Assembly: GCA_019419625.1 (NCBI GenBank)
Contig: DXZO01000033.1
Span: forward strand, 3,020 to 30,838
Length of the DNA stretch: 27,819 nucleotides
Direction: 5' to 3'
Source: Collinsella sp.
GTDB taxonomy: Bacteria; Actinomycetota; Coriobacteriia; Coriobacteriales; Coriobacteriaceae
Part shown: piece after piece, positions 16,216-23,022 of the stretch
How positions within the stretch are numbered: the first letter of the stretch is position 1
Layout of the letters: each line of letters starts with the position of its first letter
Notes under the pieces: model-generated
Seen by the model: the letters and a program-made list of their open reading frames with translations, nothing else
Database searches by the model: none
What the model was told of the DNA's origin: nothing
Position numbers and translations under genes: made by a program

Positions 16216-17568
16216 TTAGGAAAGGAGCCACTTCCATGCGGGCGCAGCATGTACCACGCCGTGTTTGCATGGAATATCGGCCTGCTCATCCATGGTAACG
16301 ATTGTCGACTCACCAAGATCGAATTGGGCCATCGAGGCATCAAGCGCGGCAATTTCGCGCTCGCGCGTTTTCTCGCTTGCCATATCCGCACTCACCTGAA
16401 TCAGGCTATAAGCCTGCATGAGAAGTGCATCCCCGGCCACAAAGTCCACCTCATGGCTTTTATTCTTCTCTTTGATCAGCAGGCGGCAGACCGAACCGGA
16501 CCGCACGGCTGGAGTCCTTCTTCTGAGCGCATTGAACACCGCAGTCTCGAGCCTCTGGCCCTGATCAAATGCCGATGCGGGAGAGAATGCTCCGAACATC
16601 GCAGGATCGACAGCGTAGACTTTAGATGCGGACCGCGCATTATTTGCAAGTGAGCGCGTGAACTCCGGCACCGAAAACAACAGGTAGGCGTCCTCGTAAT
16701 ACTCAAGTAAGTCGCCGAGCGAATTACGACTGACGGGTATCTGCCTACTTTTGAACTCGTTGTACACTTTGTTCACTGACAGCTCTCGTCCCGAAGATGC
16801 CATGCACCGCGCCAGAAACAGCGAGGCCAAACGGGGGTTCTTGACGTCGTAACGTTCAACGACGTCCATGGCGACCGTTCGCGACGCATATTCCTGTAGC
16901 AGCTGAATCGCGTCTGCGGGCGTCTGCTCAAGTGTCGCGATGAATCCCCCTCGCTCGAGATATCCGACCAGATGGTGTCGGAGCAACGCTGCATCGCTCG
17001 AGGAGAAGGGTGCGTTCGACTCAGGAACGCTCCCCGTCTTATATCGGACGTATTCCGAAAAACTCAACGGAAAAAGCTCTCGCACAAGAGAACGGCCCCT
17101 GAACTCGCTCTTAAGTTCTGAGGACAGCATCTTAGAAGAAGATCCCGTCACGTAAACGGTCGCCTTCTCCGTATCGACCACGCGTCGCAGAAACGCACCC
17201 CATTCGGGTATTTCCTGGATCTCGTCAAAGAAAAGGTAGGCGCCCTCGCCTCGAGCAGCAGGATATAGTGCATAGAATGTATCGAGCACGTCCGCTAGTA
17301 GCGATGGCTCATACGGACGCAAGCGCTCATCCTCAAAATTGAAATATAGCATCCGGTCAAGCTCGACGCCTTGGCCCTGAAGCCGCCGTATCTCCTGATA
17401 CAGGCGATACGTCTTTCCACAACGACGGGCGCCCACAATCACATATACGATGTTGTCGCGCTTTGGCTCCTGCGGGTTGCCCAGATCAAGGTCGCGCTCA
17501 AAGACCTGCGGAATCCCCTGTTGCTCAAAGTCCTTTATTTTTTGAGCCACCAAGTCGTTGAATGCCAT
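16216..17568 (-). CDS. AAA-type ATPase with C-terminal DUF4143 domain
   Basis: The 450-residue product belongs to a widespread family of stand-alone P-loop ATPases (AAA_14 plus DUF4143), often found in accessory regions and of uncertain role. Walker A is GARRCGKT (46-53), Walker B is YLFFDEIQ (D116/E117), and TGSSSKML (141-148) is the sensor region. FRGR, PLSFSEYV and the YLERGGF-like segment are family hallmarks. The C-terminal part has the nuclease-like EVDFVAGD motif typical of DUF4143. The ATG at 17568 lies 8 bp from a perfect 25-bp inverted repeat. GC content appears lower than in its neighbours, which would fit later acquisition. The gene stands alone and its function is unknown; an antitoxin-like or DNA-linked role is speculation. 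Confidence 0.9.
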   Translation of the reverse strand: MAFNDLVAQKIKDFEQQGIPQVFERDLDLGNPQEPKRDNIVYVIVGARRCGKTYRLYQEIRRLQGQGVELDRMLYFNFEDERLRPYEPSLLADVLDTFYALYPAARGEGAYLFFDEIQEIPEWGAFLRRVVDTEKATVYVTGSSSKMLSSELKSEFRGRSLVRELFPLSFSEYVRYKTGSVPESNAPFSSSDAALLRHHLVGYLERGGFIATLEQTPADAIQLLQEYASRTVAMDVVERYDVKNPRLASLFLARCMASSGRELSVNKVYNEFKSRQIPVSRNSLGDLLEYYEDAYLLFSVPEFTRSLANNARSASKVYAVDPAMFGAFSPASAFDQGQRLETAVFNALRRRTPAVRSGSVCRLLIKEKNKSHEVDFVAGDALLMQAYSLIQVSADMASEKTREREIAALDASMAQFDLGESTIVTMDEQADIPCKHGVVHAAPAWKWLLS

Positions 17569-17576
17569 AATTCTCC

Positions 17577-17636
17577 AATCTTGCTCTCCTGCTAATCAAG
17601 ATTATAACGATTCTTGATTAGCAGGAGAGCAAGATT
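17577..17636. promoter_or_regulatory. Perfect 25-bp inverted repeat enclosing a -10 box, upstream of the ATPase gene
   Basis: The arms 17577-17601 and 17612-17636 are exact reverse complements with a 10-bp spacer. The minus strand reads TATAAT at 17601-17606, a consensus -10 box for the ATPase gene starting at 17568. The downstream arm would lie in the 5' leader. A third partial copy (TCTTGATTA) is at 17644-17652. This layout suits an operator for an autoregulator or a structured leader. A good -35 box at 17 nt was not seen. Confidence 0.7.
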
Positions 17637-17741
17637 ATGCGTATCTTGATTAATGGATAAGCAAGTTTTCTATTAGTGGCCCCTCCCGGAGGATATCGAG
17701 CGGCCGAGGGGGCAGGCATGAACGCCTCTAGCCGAAAACAA

Positions 17742-17776
17742 AGTAGCTAAAAAAGCCCCGTCCCAAATGAGCTACT
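17742..17776 (-). terminator. Hairpin downstream of the 64-aa gene
   Basis: AGTAGCT (17742-17748) pairs with AGCTACT (17770-17776) around a loop that on the minus strand reads GGGACGGGGC followed by TTTTTT. TTGTTTT follows the hairpin. It overlaps the stop codon of the small gene. It probably ends its transcript and resembles the GGGGAC-bearing intergenic elements elsewhere in the window. Confidence 0.55.
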
Positions 17777-17970
17777 TAACGCCAGGGGTCGGCTTCGAAG
17801 AGGGGCTCGCGCTCGGGGCGACGATCGCTATAAGGATCGTAGCCGTCGTCATCCTCGTTTTCGGCACGGATATAGGGGTCGCGCGGCTTGGGCGCCGGTT
17901 TAGGCGCAGGCTTAGGTGCGGCGGGTGCGGCATCGGTCGCCGGCGTGTTCGTCTTGTTCTTGTCTGTCAT
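17776..17970 (-). CDS. Small Pro/Ala/Lys-rich hypothetical protein
   Basis: The 64-residue product is predicted to be disordered. It has an N-terminal polar stretch, an AAPKPAPKPAPKPR repeat (about 17-30), then an acidic DPYIRAENEDDDGYDPYSD segment and a C-terminal PLFEADPWR. I do not recognise a family. The ATG at 17970 is preferred because AAGGAG lies about 8 nt upstream; an ATG two codons earlier is too near it. It is downstream of clpB on the same strand but separated by a strong terminator. Its own RBS, biased composition and clean stop support a real gene. Function is unknown. Confidence 0.6.
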   Translation of the reverse strand: MTDKNKTNTPATDAAPAAPKPAPKPAPKPRDPYIRAENEDDDGYDPYSDRRPEREPLFEADPWR

Positions 17971-18020
17971 CTGCATAGCTCCTTGCCATGTACTCACGTT
18001 CAACACCATCGATTGTCGCA

Positions 18021-18059
18021 CGAAAAAGGGCGGCGGACCCGATTGGATCCGCCGCCCTT
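18021..18059 (-). terminator. Rho-independent terminator of clpB
   Basis: AAGGGCGGCGGA (18026-18037) pairs perfectly with 18048-18059 around a 10-nt loop. On the minus strand TTTTTCG follows. It lies 43 nt past the clpB stop. Confidence 0.9.
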
Positions 18060-18101
18060 GGCGTTTTGCGATGAGGGGCGGTTTTAAAGCCGGCCCAAAA
18101 T

Positions 18102-20729
18102 CTACTCGGCGTCGGGGACTTCGTAGGTGGCCGCCGGCGTGTTGTCGCACACGACGGTAAAGCCGCCGTCCTTGTCGACATCGACCGTCACCTGATCGCC
18201 CTCGCGCACCGTACCGTCGATGATAGCGGCGGCAATGGCATCCACGACCTCGCGCTGCACGAGACGCTTGAGCGGACGGGCACCAAAGACCGGGTCCAGG
18301 CCGCCCACGGCGAGCATCTGCTTGGCCGCCGGGGTGATGGCCAGCGTCATGCGCTCCTTGGCCAGACGTGCGCGGACATCGGCGAGCTGGATATCGACGA
18401 TCTTCTCAATCTGCGCCATGCCGAGCGGATGGAACACCACGATATCGTCGATACGGTTGAGGAACTCGGGGCGGAAGGTCTGAGCCATGGCCGCGTCGAC
18501 CTGATGGCGCATCTCTTCCTCGTCCTTGCCGGACAGATCGGCGATGGCCTTGGAGCCCACGTTGGACGTCATGATAATAATCGTGTTCTTGAAGGACACC
18601 TGGCGACCCTGGCCATCGGTCAGACGGCCGTCATCAAGCACCTGCAACAGCACGTTGAAGACATCCGGATGAGCCTTCTCCATCTCGTCGAGCAAGATTA
18701 CGGAGTACGGACGACGACGCACGGCCTCGGTGAGCTGGCCGCCCTCGTCGTAGCCAACGTATCCCGGAGGCGCGCCGATCAGACGTTGGACGCTGAACTT
18801 CTCCATGTACTCGGACATGTCGATACGCACGAGCGCACGCTCGTCATCGAACAGGCACTCGGCAAGCGCCTTGGCGAGCTCGGTCTTGCCCACGCCGGTG
18901 GGGCCCAGGAAGAAGAAGCTGCCGATGGGCTTGTCCGGATCGGAGAGGCCCGCACGGCTGCGACGCACGGCTGCGGCGACAGCGGACACGGCCTCGTCCT
19001 GGCCGATGACGCGCTTGTGCAGCTCGCCCTCCAGGCCTTTCAGCTTGTCGAGCTCGCCCTGCATCATCTTGGAGACGGGCACGCCGGTCCAGGCGCTCAC
19101 GACCTCGGCGATCTCATCGGAGGTCACCTGCTCGTTGAGGCCCTCGCCGTCCTGCTGCTTTTGCGCCTCGAGCGCGGCCTCGGAATCCTGAATCTGCTGC
19201 TGCAGACCCGGAATCACGGAGTAGCGCAGCTCGGACGCACGGCCCAGATCGCCGTTGCGCGTCGCGCGCTCCTCTTCGCTCTTGGCCTCGTCAAGCTGTC
19301 CCTTGAGCTCCTGCACGTGGTCGATGGCGTTCTTTTGGTTGAGCCAGCCGGCCTTTTGCACGTTGAGCTTTTCCTGGACCTCGGCAATCTCCTGACGCAG
19401 GGCCTCAAGACGCTCCTTGGAGGCGTCATCGGTCTCCTTCATAAGCGCCTGCTCCTCGATCTGCAGCTGGGTGAGCTGACGCGTGGTAGCGTCGATCTCG
19501 ACCGGCATGCTGTCGAGCTCCATGCGCAGGCGGCTTGCAGCCTCATCGACCAGATCGATGGCCTTGTCAGGCAGGAAGCGATCGGCGATGTAGCGATCGG
19601 AGAGGTCGGCGGCGGCCACGAGCGCGCTATCGGTGATGTGCACGCCGTGGAAGATCTCGTACTTCTCCTTGAGGCCACGCAGGATCGAGATGGTGTCCTC
19701 GACGGTAGGCTCGCTGACCATCACGGTCTGGAAACGACGGGCGAGCGCCGCGTCCTTCTCGATGTACTTGCGATACTCGTCGAGCGTGGTCGCGCCGATC
19801 GCGTGCAGGTCGCCACGGGCAAGCGCCGGCTTCAGGATGTTGCCAGCGTCCATGGAGCCCTCGGTGGCACCCGCGCCCACGATGGTGTGGAGCTCATCGA
19901 TGAACAGGATGACCTTACCCTCGGATTTTTGTACTTCCTTGAGCACGGCCTTTAAGCGGTCCTCAAACTCGCCGCGGTACTTGGCGCCGGCGACCAGCGC
20001 GCTCATGTCGAGCTCGATGAGGTCGCGATCGCGCAGGGTACTCGGCACGTCGCCGGCCACGATACGCTGGGCGATGCCCTCGACGATGGCCGTCTTACCG
20101 ACGCCCGGCTCGCCGATGAGCACGGGGTTATTCTTGGTGCGGCGGGACAGGACCTGGATGGTACGACGAATCTCGTCGGTACGGCCGATGACCGGGTCGA
20201 GCTTGCCGGCGCGGGCAAGGTCGCAGATATTGCGGCCGTACTGCTCCAGCGCCTCAAACTGGGTCTTGTCCTCGGCAGACGTCACGCGGTCATCGCCACG
20301 CAGCTCCTCATAGACCTGCTCGATGCGCTCCTTGGTAACGCCGGCGTCGCGCAGTACGCGGCCCGCCTCGCCCTTGTCCTCGGCAAGCGCCATCAGCAGA
20401 TGCTCGGTCACCACAAAGCTGTCGCCCATCTTGGTGGCCTTCTTTTCGGCCTTCTCGATAACGCGGACGAGCTCATTGGACAGGCCCATCTGCTGGCCCT
20501 CGCCCGAAACCTTGGGCGCGCGGTCGATGGCATCTTGTGTGGAGCGTGCAAGCTGGGCCGGGTCGGCGCCGATGCGCTCGATGATCACGGAGATATTGCG
20601 CTCGCCGGCACCGAGCAGGGCAGACAGCAGGTGAATCGGCTCCACCGCGCCGGCCTGCGCGTCGGCAGCCGTGCTCATGGCGGTCTGTAACGCCTCGCGC
20701 GACGTCATTGCTAGCTTATCGATTCTCAT
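18102..20729 (-). CDS. clpB: ATP-dependent chaperone ClpB
   Basis: ClpB is a hexameric Hsp100 disaggregase that extracts polypeptides from aggregates together with DnaK, DnaJ and GrpE. The 875-residue product has the full family layout. The N-terminal repeat domain (about 1-145) is followed by NBD1 with Walker A GEPGVGKT (206-213) and Walker B VILFIDELH. The ClpB-specific coiled-coil middle domain (about 410-530) and NBD2 with Walker A GPTGVGKT (609-616) come next. The C-terminal domain includes VFGARPLKR. ATG at 20729 follows GAGAGGTGA. Compared with relatives the N-terminus begins MRIDKLAMTSREALQ, slightly extended. It is monocistronic, ends in a strong terminator, and is preceded by a palindrome-rich gap. 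No consensus HAIR or CIRCE site was found in the 140 bp upstream. Confidence 0.97.
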   Translation of the reverse strand: MRIDKLAMTSREALQTAMSTAADAQAGAVEPIHLLSALLGAGERNISVIIERIGADPAQLARSTQDAIDRAPKVSGEGQQMGLSNELVRVIEKAEKKATKMGDSFVVTEHLLMALAEDKGEAGRVLRDAGVTKERIEQVYEELRGDDRVTSAEDKTQFEALEQYGRNICDLARAGKLDPVIGRTDEIRRTIQVLSRRTKNNPVLIGEPGVGKTAIVEGIAQRIVAGDVPSTLRDRDLIELDMSALVAGAKYRGEFEDRLKAVLKEVQKSEGKVILFIDELHTIVGAGATEGSMDAGNILKPALARGDLHAIGATTLDEYRKYIEKDAALARRFQTVMVSEPTVEDTISILRGLKEKYEIFHGVHITDSALVAAADLSDRYIADRFLPDKAIDLVDEAASRLRMELDSMPVEIDATTRQLTQLQIEEQALMKETDDASKERLEALRQEIAEVQEKLNVQKAGWLNQKNAIDHVQELKGQLDEAKSEEERATRNGDLGRASELRYSVIPGLQQQIQDSEAALEAQKQQDGEGLNEQVTSDEIAEVVSAWTGVPVSKMMQGELDKLKGLEGELHKRVIGQDEAVSAVAAAVRRSRAGLSDPDKPIGSFFFLGPTGVGKTELAKALAECLFDDERALVRIDMSEYMEKFSVQRLIGAPPGYVGYDEGGQLTEAVRRRPYSVILLDEMEKAHPDVFNVLLQVLDDGRLTDGQGRQVSFKNTIIIMTSNVGSKAIADLSGKDEEEMRHQVDAAMAQTFRPEFLNRIDDIVVFHPLGMAQIEKIVDIQLADVRARLAKERMTLAITPAAKQMLAVGGLDPVFGARPLKRLVQREVVDAIAAAIIDGTVREGDQVTVDVDKDGGFTVVCDNTPAATYEVPDAE

Positions 20730-20906
20730 GGAATCACCTCTCTTGGGGCGGCCGCCCTACGGGGCGGCTTCACGTTGTTCGAGAAGTATTGTTGCCAACT
20801 TTGTACGATCTTATACACAAATCTAAGTCTCTATATATAAGATTTTCTGAGTGATTAAGTGATAGGGAGCAGGCACGCTCGCCCGCTGCGGCCTCGTCCC
20901 CTTACT
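20730..20906 (-). promoter_or_regulatory. clpB leader with hairpin next to the RBS
   Basis: GCCGCCC (20751-20757) pairs with GGGCGGC (20762-20768), giving a compact GC hairpin in the clpB 5' leader about 10 nt before the RBS. Further upstream is an A/T-rich stretch (20805-20850) with AATCT-N15-AGATT symmetry and TATAAG on the minus strand. At 20871-20905 lies a partial palindrome with GGGAGCAGGCAC and CGTCCCCTTA, resembling the GGGGAC elements. No single promoter can be fixed. Confidence 0.35.
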
Positions 20907-21124
20907 ATCTCAATCTGCAACATCTAGCGGCTGTTTATGGCTCTAGATGTTACAGATCGAGATGAAATGACCAGCGGCACCCGTTTATCTAAATCTGTAA
21001 CATCTAGTCAGCAAATAGAGCTCTATCTGTTACAAATCGAGACGAACAGAAAACACCCGGATCAAAAATCTAAATCTGTAACACCAGGCCCACTTTTAGC
21101 GGCCAAGATGTTACAGATCGAGAC
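20907..21124. repeat. Three tandem 80-bp units, each an inverted repeat (ATCTGTAACATCTAG family)
   Basis: Left arms start at 20907, 20987 and 21068 (spacing 80 and 81 bp) and read close to ATCTAAATCTGTAACATCTAG. Matching right arms (CTAGATGTTACAGATCGAGA type) are at 20941-20963, 21021-21043 and 21105-21124. Loops of about 13-18 bp differ in sequence. The copies differ by a few substitutions, some compensated on the opposite arm. The gap between clpB and the next gene contains no convincing coding sequence. Confidence 0.8.
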
Positions 21125-21134
21125 AGACCGAAAA

Positions 21135-21167
21135 CCACCACAAAGAGGACAGGCACCTTTGTGGTGG
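21135..21167. repeat. 33-bp palindrome (CCACCACAAAGG family), copy A
   Basis: CCACCACAAAGA and CCTTTGTGGTGG form a 12-bp stem with one mismatch around GGACAGGCA. It sits 9 bp past the stop codon of the minus-strand gene at 21177 and has the same orientation as copy B. Confidence 0.85.
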
Positions 21168-21176
21168 TCGCGGTCT

Positions 21177-21887
21177 CTACTCCTTCGCCGAACCCGTACT
21201 TCCCGATTCGACGGTCCAGGGCATCTCATCCTCGAACAGCCATGTACGGGCAGACCCACTATCGCGTGCAGTCTGCGGGTCAGGCAAGCAGGTCTGTTTA
21301 TAGGCATCTTGGATACACTGACCCATAAAATCGTTGAGCTCGGTCTGGTCGCCCTCCATGACATAGGCGACATCACCGTCCATGATGTAGATGCCCGGAC
21401 CCTCATTGCCCTCGTAGCCGGGATCGTACGAAACATCACATAACTTGGCGCCATTCGCGGTGTCCAACTCGATGGACGAGCGGCATCCGCCAACCATGTC
21501 ATTCGCTTTTGCCCGATAGGACGCATATCCATACCAGCGCTTAAAGGTTTTGCCCCTGAGCAGCTCGGACGCCCTGTCGATCAGACTAGAATCCGTGGTA
21601 TAGCGCATAGCCCCAAGCTGAATACGTGGATAATTACTAATGCCCAGCGCAGCCGGTTGCTCATCAAAATCAACGGTAATGGTCTCGGGCTTGTCGTCGC
21701 CGGTCAGAAGTTCGACAGATTGAGTCACAGGCTTGACCACCGGCTCCGTCACCGCAGCAGGTAGAAATGCCATACCGACAGCGCCCGCGCCAACCACAGC
21801 GATCGCAAGCGCCAAGACAATCAATCCAATACGGGCAGAACGGCTCACGGCAAAACACCCCACAATGCAAACCTTCGCCACCTGCAC
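21177..21887 (-). CDS. Unrecognised membrane-anchored protein
   Basis: I do not recognise a family. The product (up to 236 residues) has an N-terminal hydrophobic segment (about 20-43, IGLIVLALAIAVVGAGAVGMAF). This is a signal anchor or uncleaved signal peptide. A Pro/Val-rich spacer and an exported domain of about 170 residues follow, with four cysteines (GGCRSS, AKLCDV, GQCIQD, QTCLPD) that could form disulfides. The start is uncertain. The GTG at 21887 gives the longest form; a GTG at 21848 (MSRSARIGL) after a G-rich stretch is equally plausible and typical for such anchors. It is divergent from the gene at 22083, and palindrome copies A and B flank it. No operon partner is seen. Confidence 0.7.
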   Translation of the reverse strand: MQVAKVCIVGCFAVSRSARIGLIVLALAIAVVGAGAVGMAFLPAAVTEPVVKPVTQSVELLTGDDKPETITVDFDEQPAALGISNYPRIQLGAMRYTTDSSLIDRASELLRGKTFKRWYGYASYRAKANDMVGGCRSSIELDTANGAKLCDVSYDPGYEGNEGPGIYIMDGDVAYVMEGDQTELNDFMGQCIQDAYKQTCLPDPQTARDSGSARTWLFEDEMPWTVESGSTGSAKE

Positions 21888-21938
21888 TAATGATACCGCC
21901 AGCTAACACTATTACCAAAAGAAGCCGCGCGCTCCTCA

Positions 21939-21971
21939 CCACCACAAAGGGGACAGGCACCTTTGTGGTGG
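21939..21971. repeat. 33-bp palindrome (CCACCACAAAGG family), copy B
   Basis: A perfect 12-bp stem (CCACCACAAAGG with CCTTTGTGGTGG) encloses a 9-nt loop, GGACAGGCA. TTTT follows on the plus strand. It lies between two divergent genes, so it is not a terminator for either. Confidence 0.88.
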
Positions 21972-22082
21972 TTTTCGACGCTAACGGTCGACCATCTCGC
22001 GCCATGAGATTAAACTTGAATTGTTCTCTGAACATATCCATTTCTGCCTATCCTCAACAGATCTTTGTCTCGAGGAGCGCAT

Positions 22083-22751
22083 ATGAAGCCGCCTCATTCC
22101 ACCGGTCGCAACATCATCGCCATTCTCGCCGTACCCATCGTGATGCTCTTCCTTATCGCCATCACGCCCTTTTCCCTTGGTATCGCCTCGCCCTTCGATT
22201 TGTGCGGGATGGTCGACGCCGGCTCGCGTGCCACCTCGCTCTCCTTTATCTGCCGTGGTGTGTTCTACGAAGACGCAATTCCCACCGGAAGTTGGCGGTC
22301 AAAGTTACCGCTGCTCGGTCAAATCGACGGACAGTCTCCTTATTTCTGCTTTGAACCTCAGACGATGAATTATTTGATCGACGACCAGCCGCTTTCCTCC
22401 GTCTCCCTCGCCTACGACTACATGCCAAACGCCGACGAGCGCCACATGAACCAAGTCCTCGACAAGATGCTTGGACAGTGCGGGCTCACCGAGGAGGCCG
22501 GTCGAACCATCTATAGCAACCAGAAATTAAAGCGAACAGAACTCCGCCGTGTCGGAAAAATCAAAGGGCGAAACGGGGCCGCCTACTGGGATGCCTGGGC
22601 AACACGCGACAAGGGCGAATTCGGACACAGCACCTATATGGTCACTGTCTACACCAAAGACGGAATTAAGGACAATGTTGACGATTTCGCGTCATCCAAA
22701 CTCGGCATCCCCAAAACGACCAAACCCGCCAGCCCGGGCGAAATCCTGTAG
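22083..22751 (+). CDS. Unrecognised membrane-anchored protein
   Basis: I do not recognise a family. The ATG at 22083 follows GAGGAG at good spacing; 18 bases of upstream open frame are ignored. The 222-residue product has one hydrophobic segment near the N-terminus (about 9-30, NIIAILAVPIVMLFLIAITPF) and is probably exported and anchored. The exterior carries cysteines (DLCGM, FICRG, YFCFE, GQCGL). It has a mixed alpha/beta look with DAWATRDKGEFGHSTYMVTVY near the end. It resembles its divergent neighbour in size and design (signal anchor plus Cys-containing domain), but I see no clear sequence similarity. Palindrome copies B and C lie on either side. Its function is unknown. Confidence 0.7.
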   Translation: MKPPHSTGRNIIAILAVPIVMLFLIAITPFSLGIASPFDLCGMVDAGSRATSLSFICRGVFYEDAIPTGSWRSKLPLLGQIDGQSPYFCFEPQTMNYLIDDQPLSSVSLAYDYMPNADERHMNQVLDKMLGQCGLTEEAGRTIYSNQKLKRTELRRVGKIKGRNGAAYWDAWATRDKGEFGHSTYMVTVYTKDGIKDNVDDFASSKLGIPKTTKPASPGEIL

Positions 22752-22803
22752 AGGCATTCATTGAAATGTCGCTCAACACACAAGCCGGCATCGAGCTCAC
22801 CCA

Positions 22804-22836
22804 CCACCACAAAGGTGCCTGTCCCCTTCGTTGTGG
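22804..22836. repeat. 33-bp palindrome (CCACCACAAAGG family), copy C, inverted
   Basis: This is the reverse orientation of copies A and B: the loop reads TGCCTGTCC on the plus strand. The right arm has changes (CTTCGTTGTGG) that weaken the stem. It lies about 50 bp downstream of the gene ending at 22751 and is followed by TTTT, so it may double as a terminator. Confidence 0.82.
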
Positions 22837-22840
22837 TTTT

Positions 22841-22876
22841 CAACAAAAAGAAGCCGCCCCAATAAAAAGAGGCGGC
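22841..22876 (-). terminator. Probable terminator for the hydratase transcript
   Basis: GCCGCC (22853-22858) pairs with GGCGGC (22871-22876). On the minus strand the second arm is followed by TTCTTTTTG. It is about 150 bp beyond the hydratase stop, after the larger hairpin at 22935-23006. Confidence 0.65.
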
Positions 22877-22934
22877 ATCAAGCAAGTCTATTTATTAGCG
22901 TCCCTCAAGACCCAACGAGAACGCAGAAATGTAG

Positions 22935-23006
22935 CCCGGGGCTTACCCTTTCCCGAACGCGACCCTCGCGAAGCGCGTGAGCGAGCGGGAAAGGGTAAGC
23001 CCAGGG
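22935..23006. repeat. Long hairpin downstream of the hydratase gene
   Basis: GGGCTTACCCTTTCCCG (22939-22955) pairs perfectly with 22986-23002. Three more outer pairs form beyond a one-base bulge on each side. The 30-nt loop can form an inner CTCGC/GCGAG stem. No T tract follows, so it is more likely an RNA stability element or palindromic repeat than an intrinsic terminator. Confidence 0.65.
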
Positions 23007-23022
23007 CGGACAATTAAGTGCG

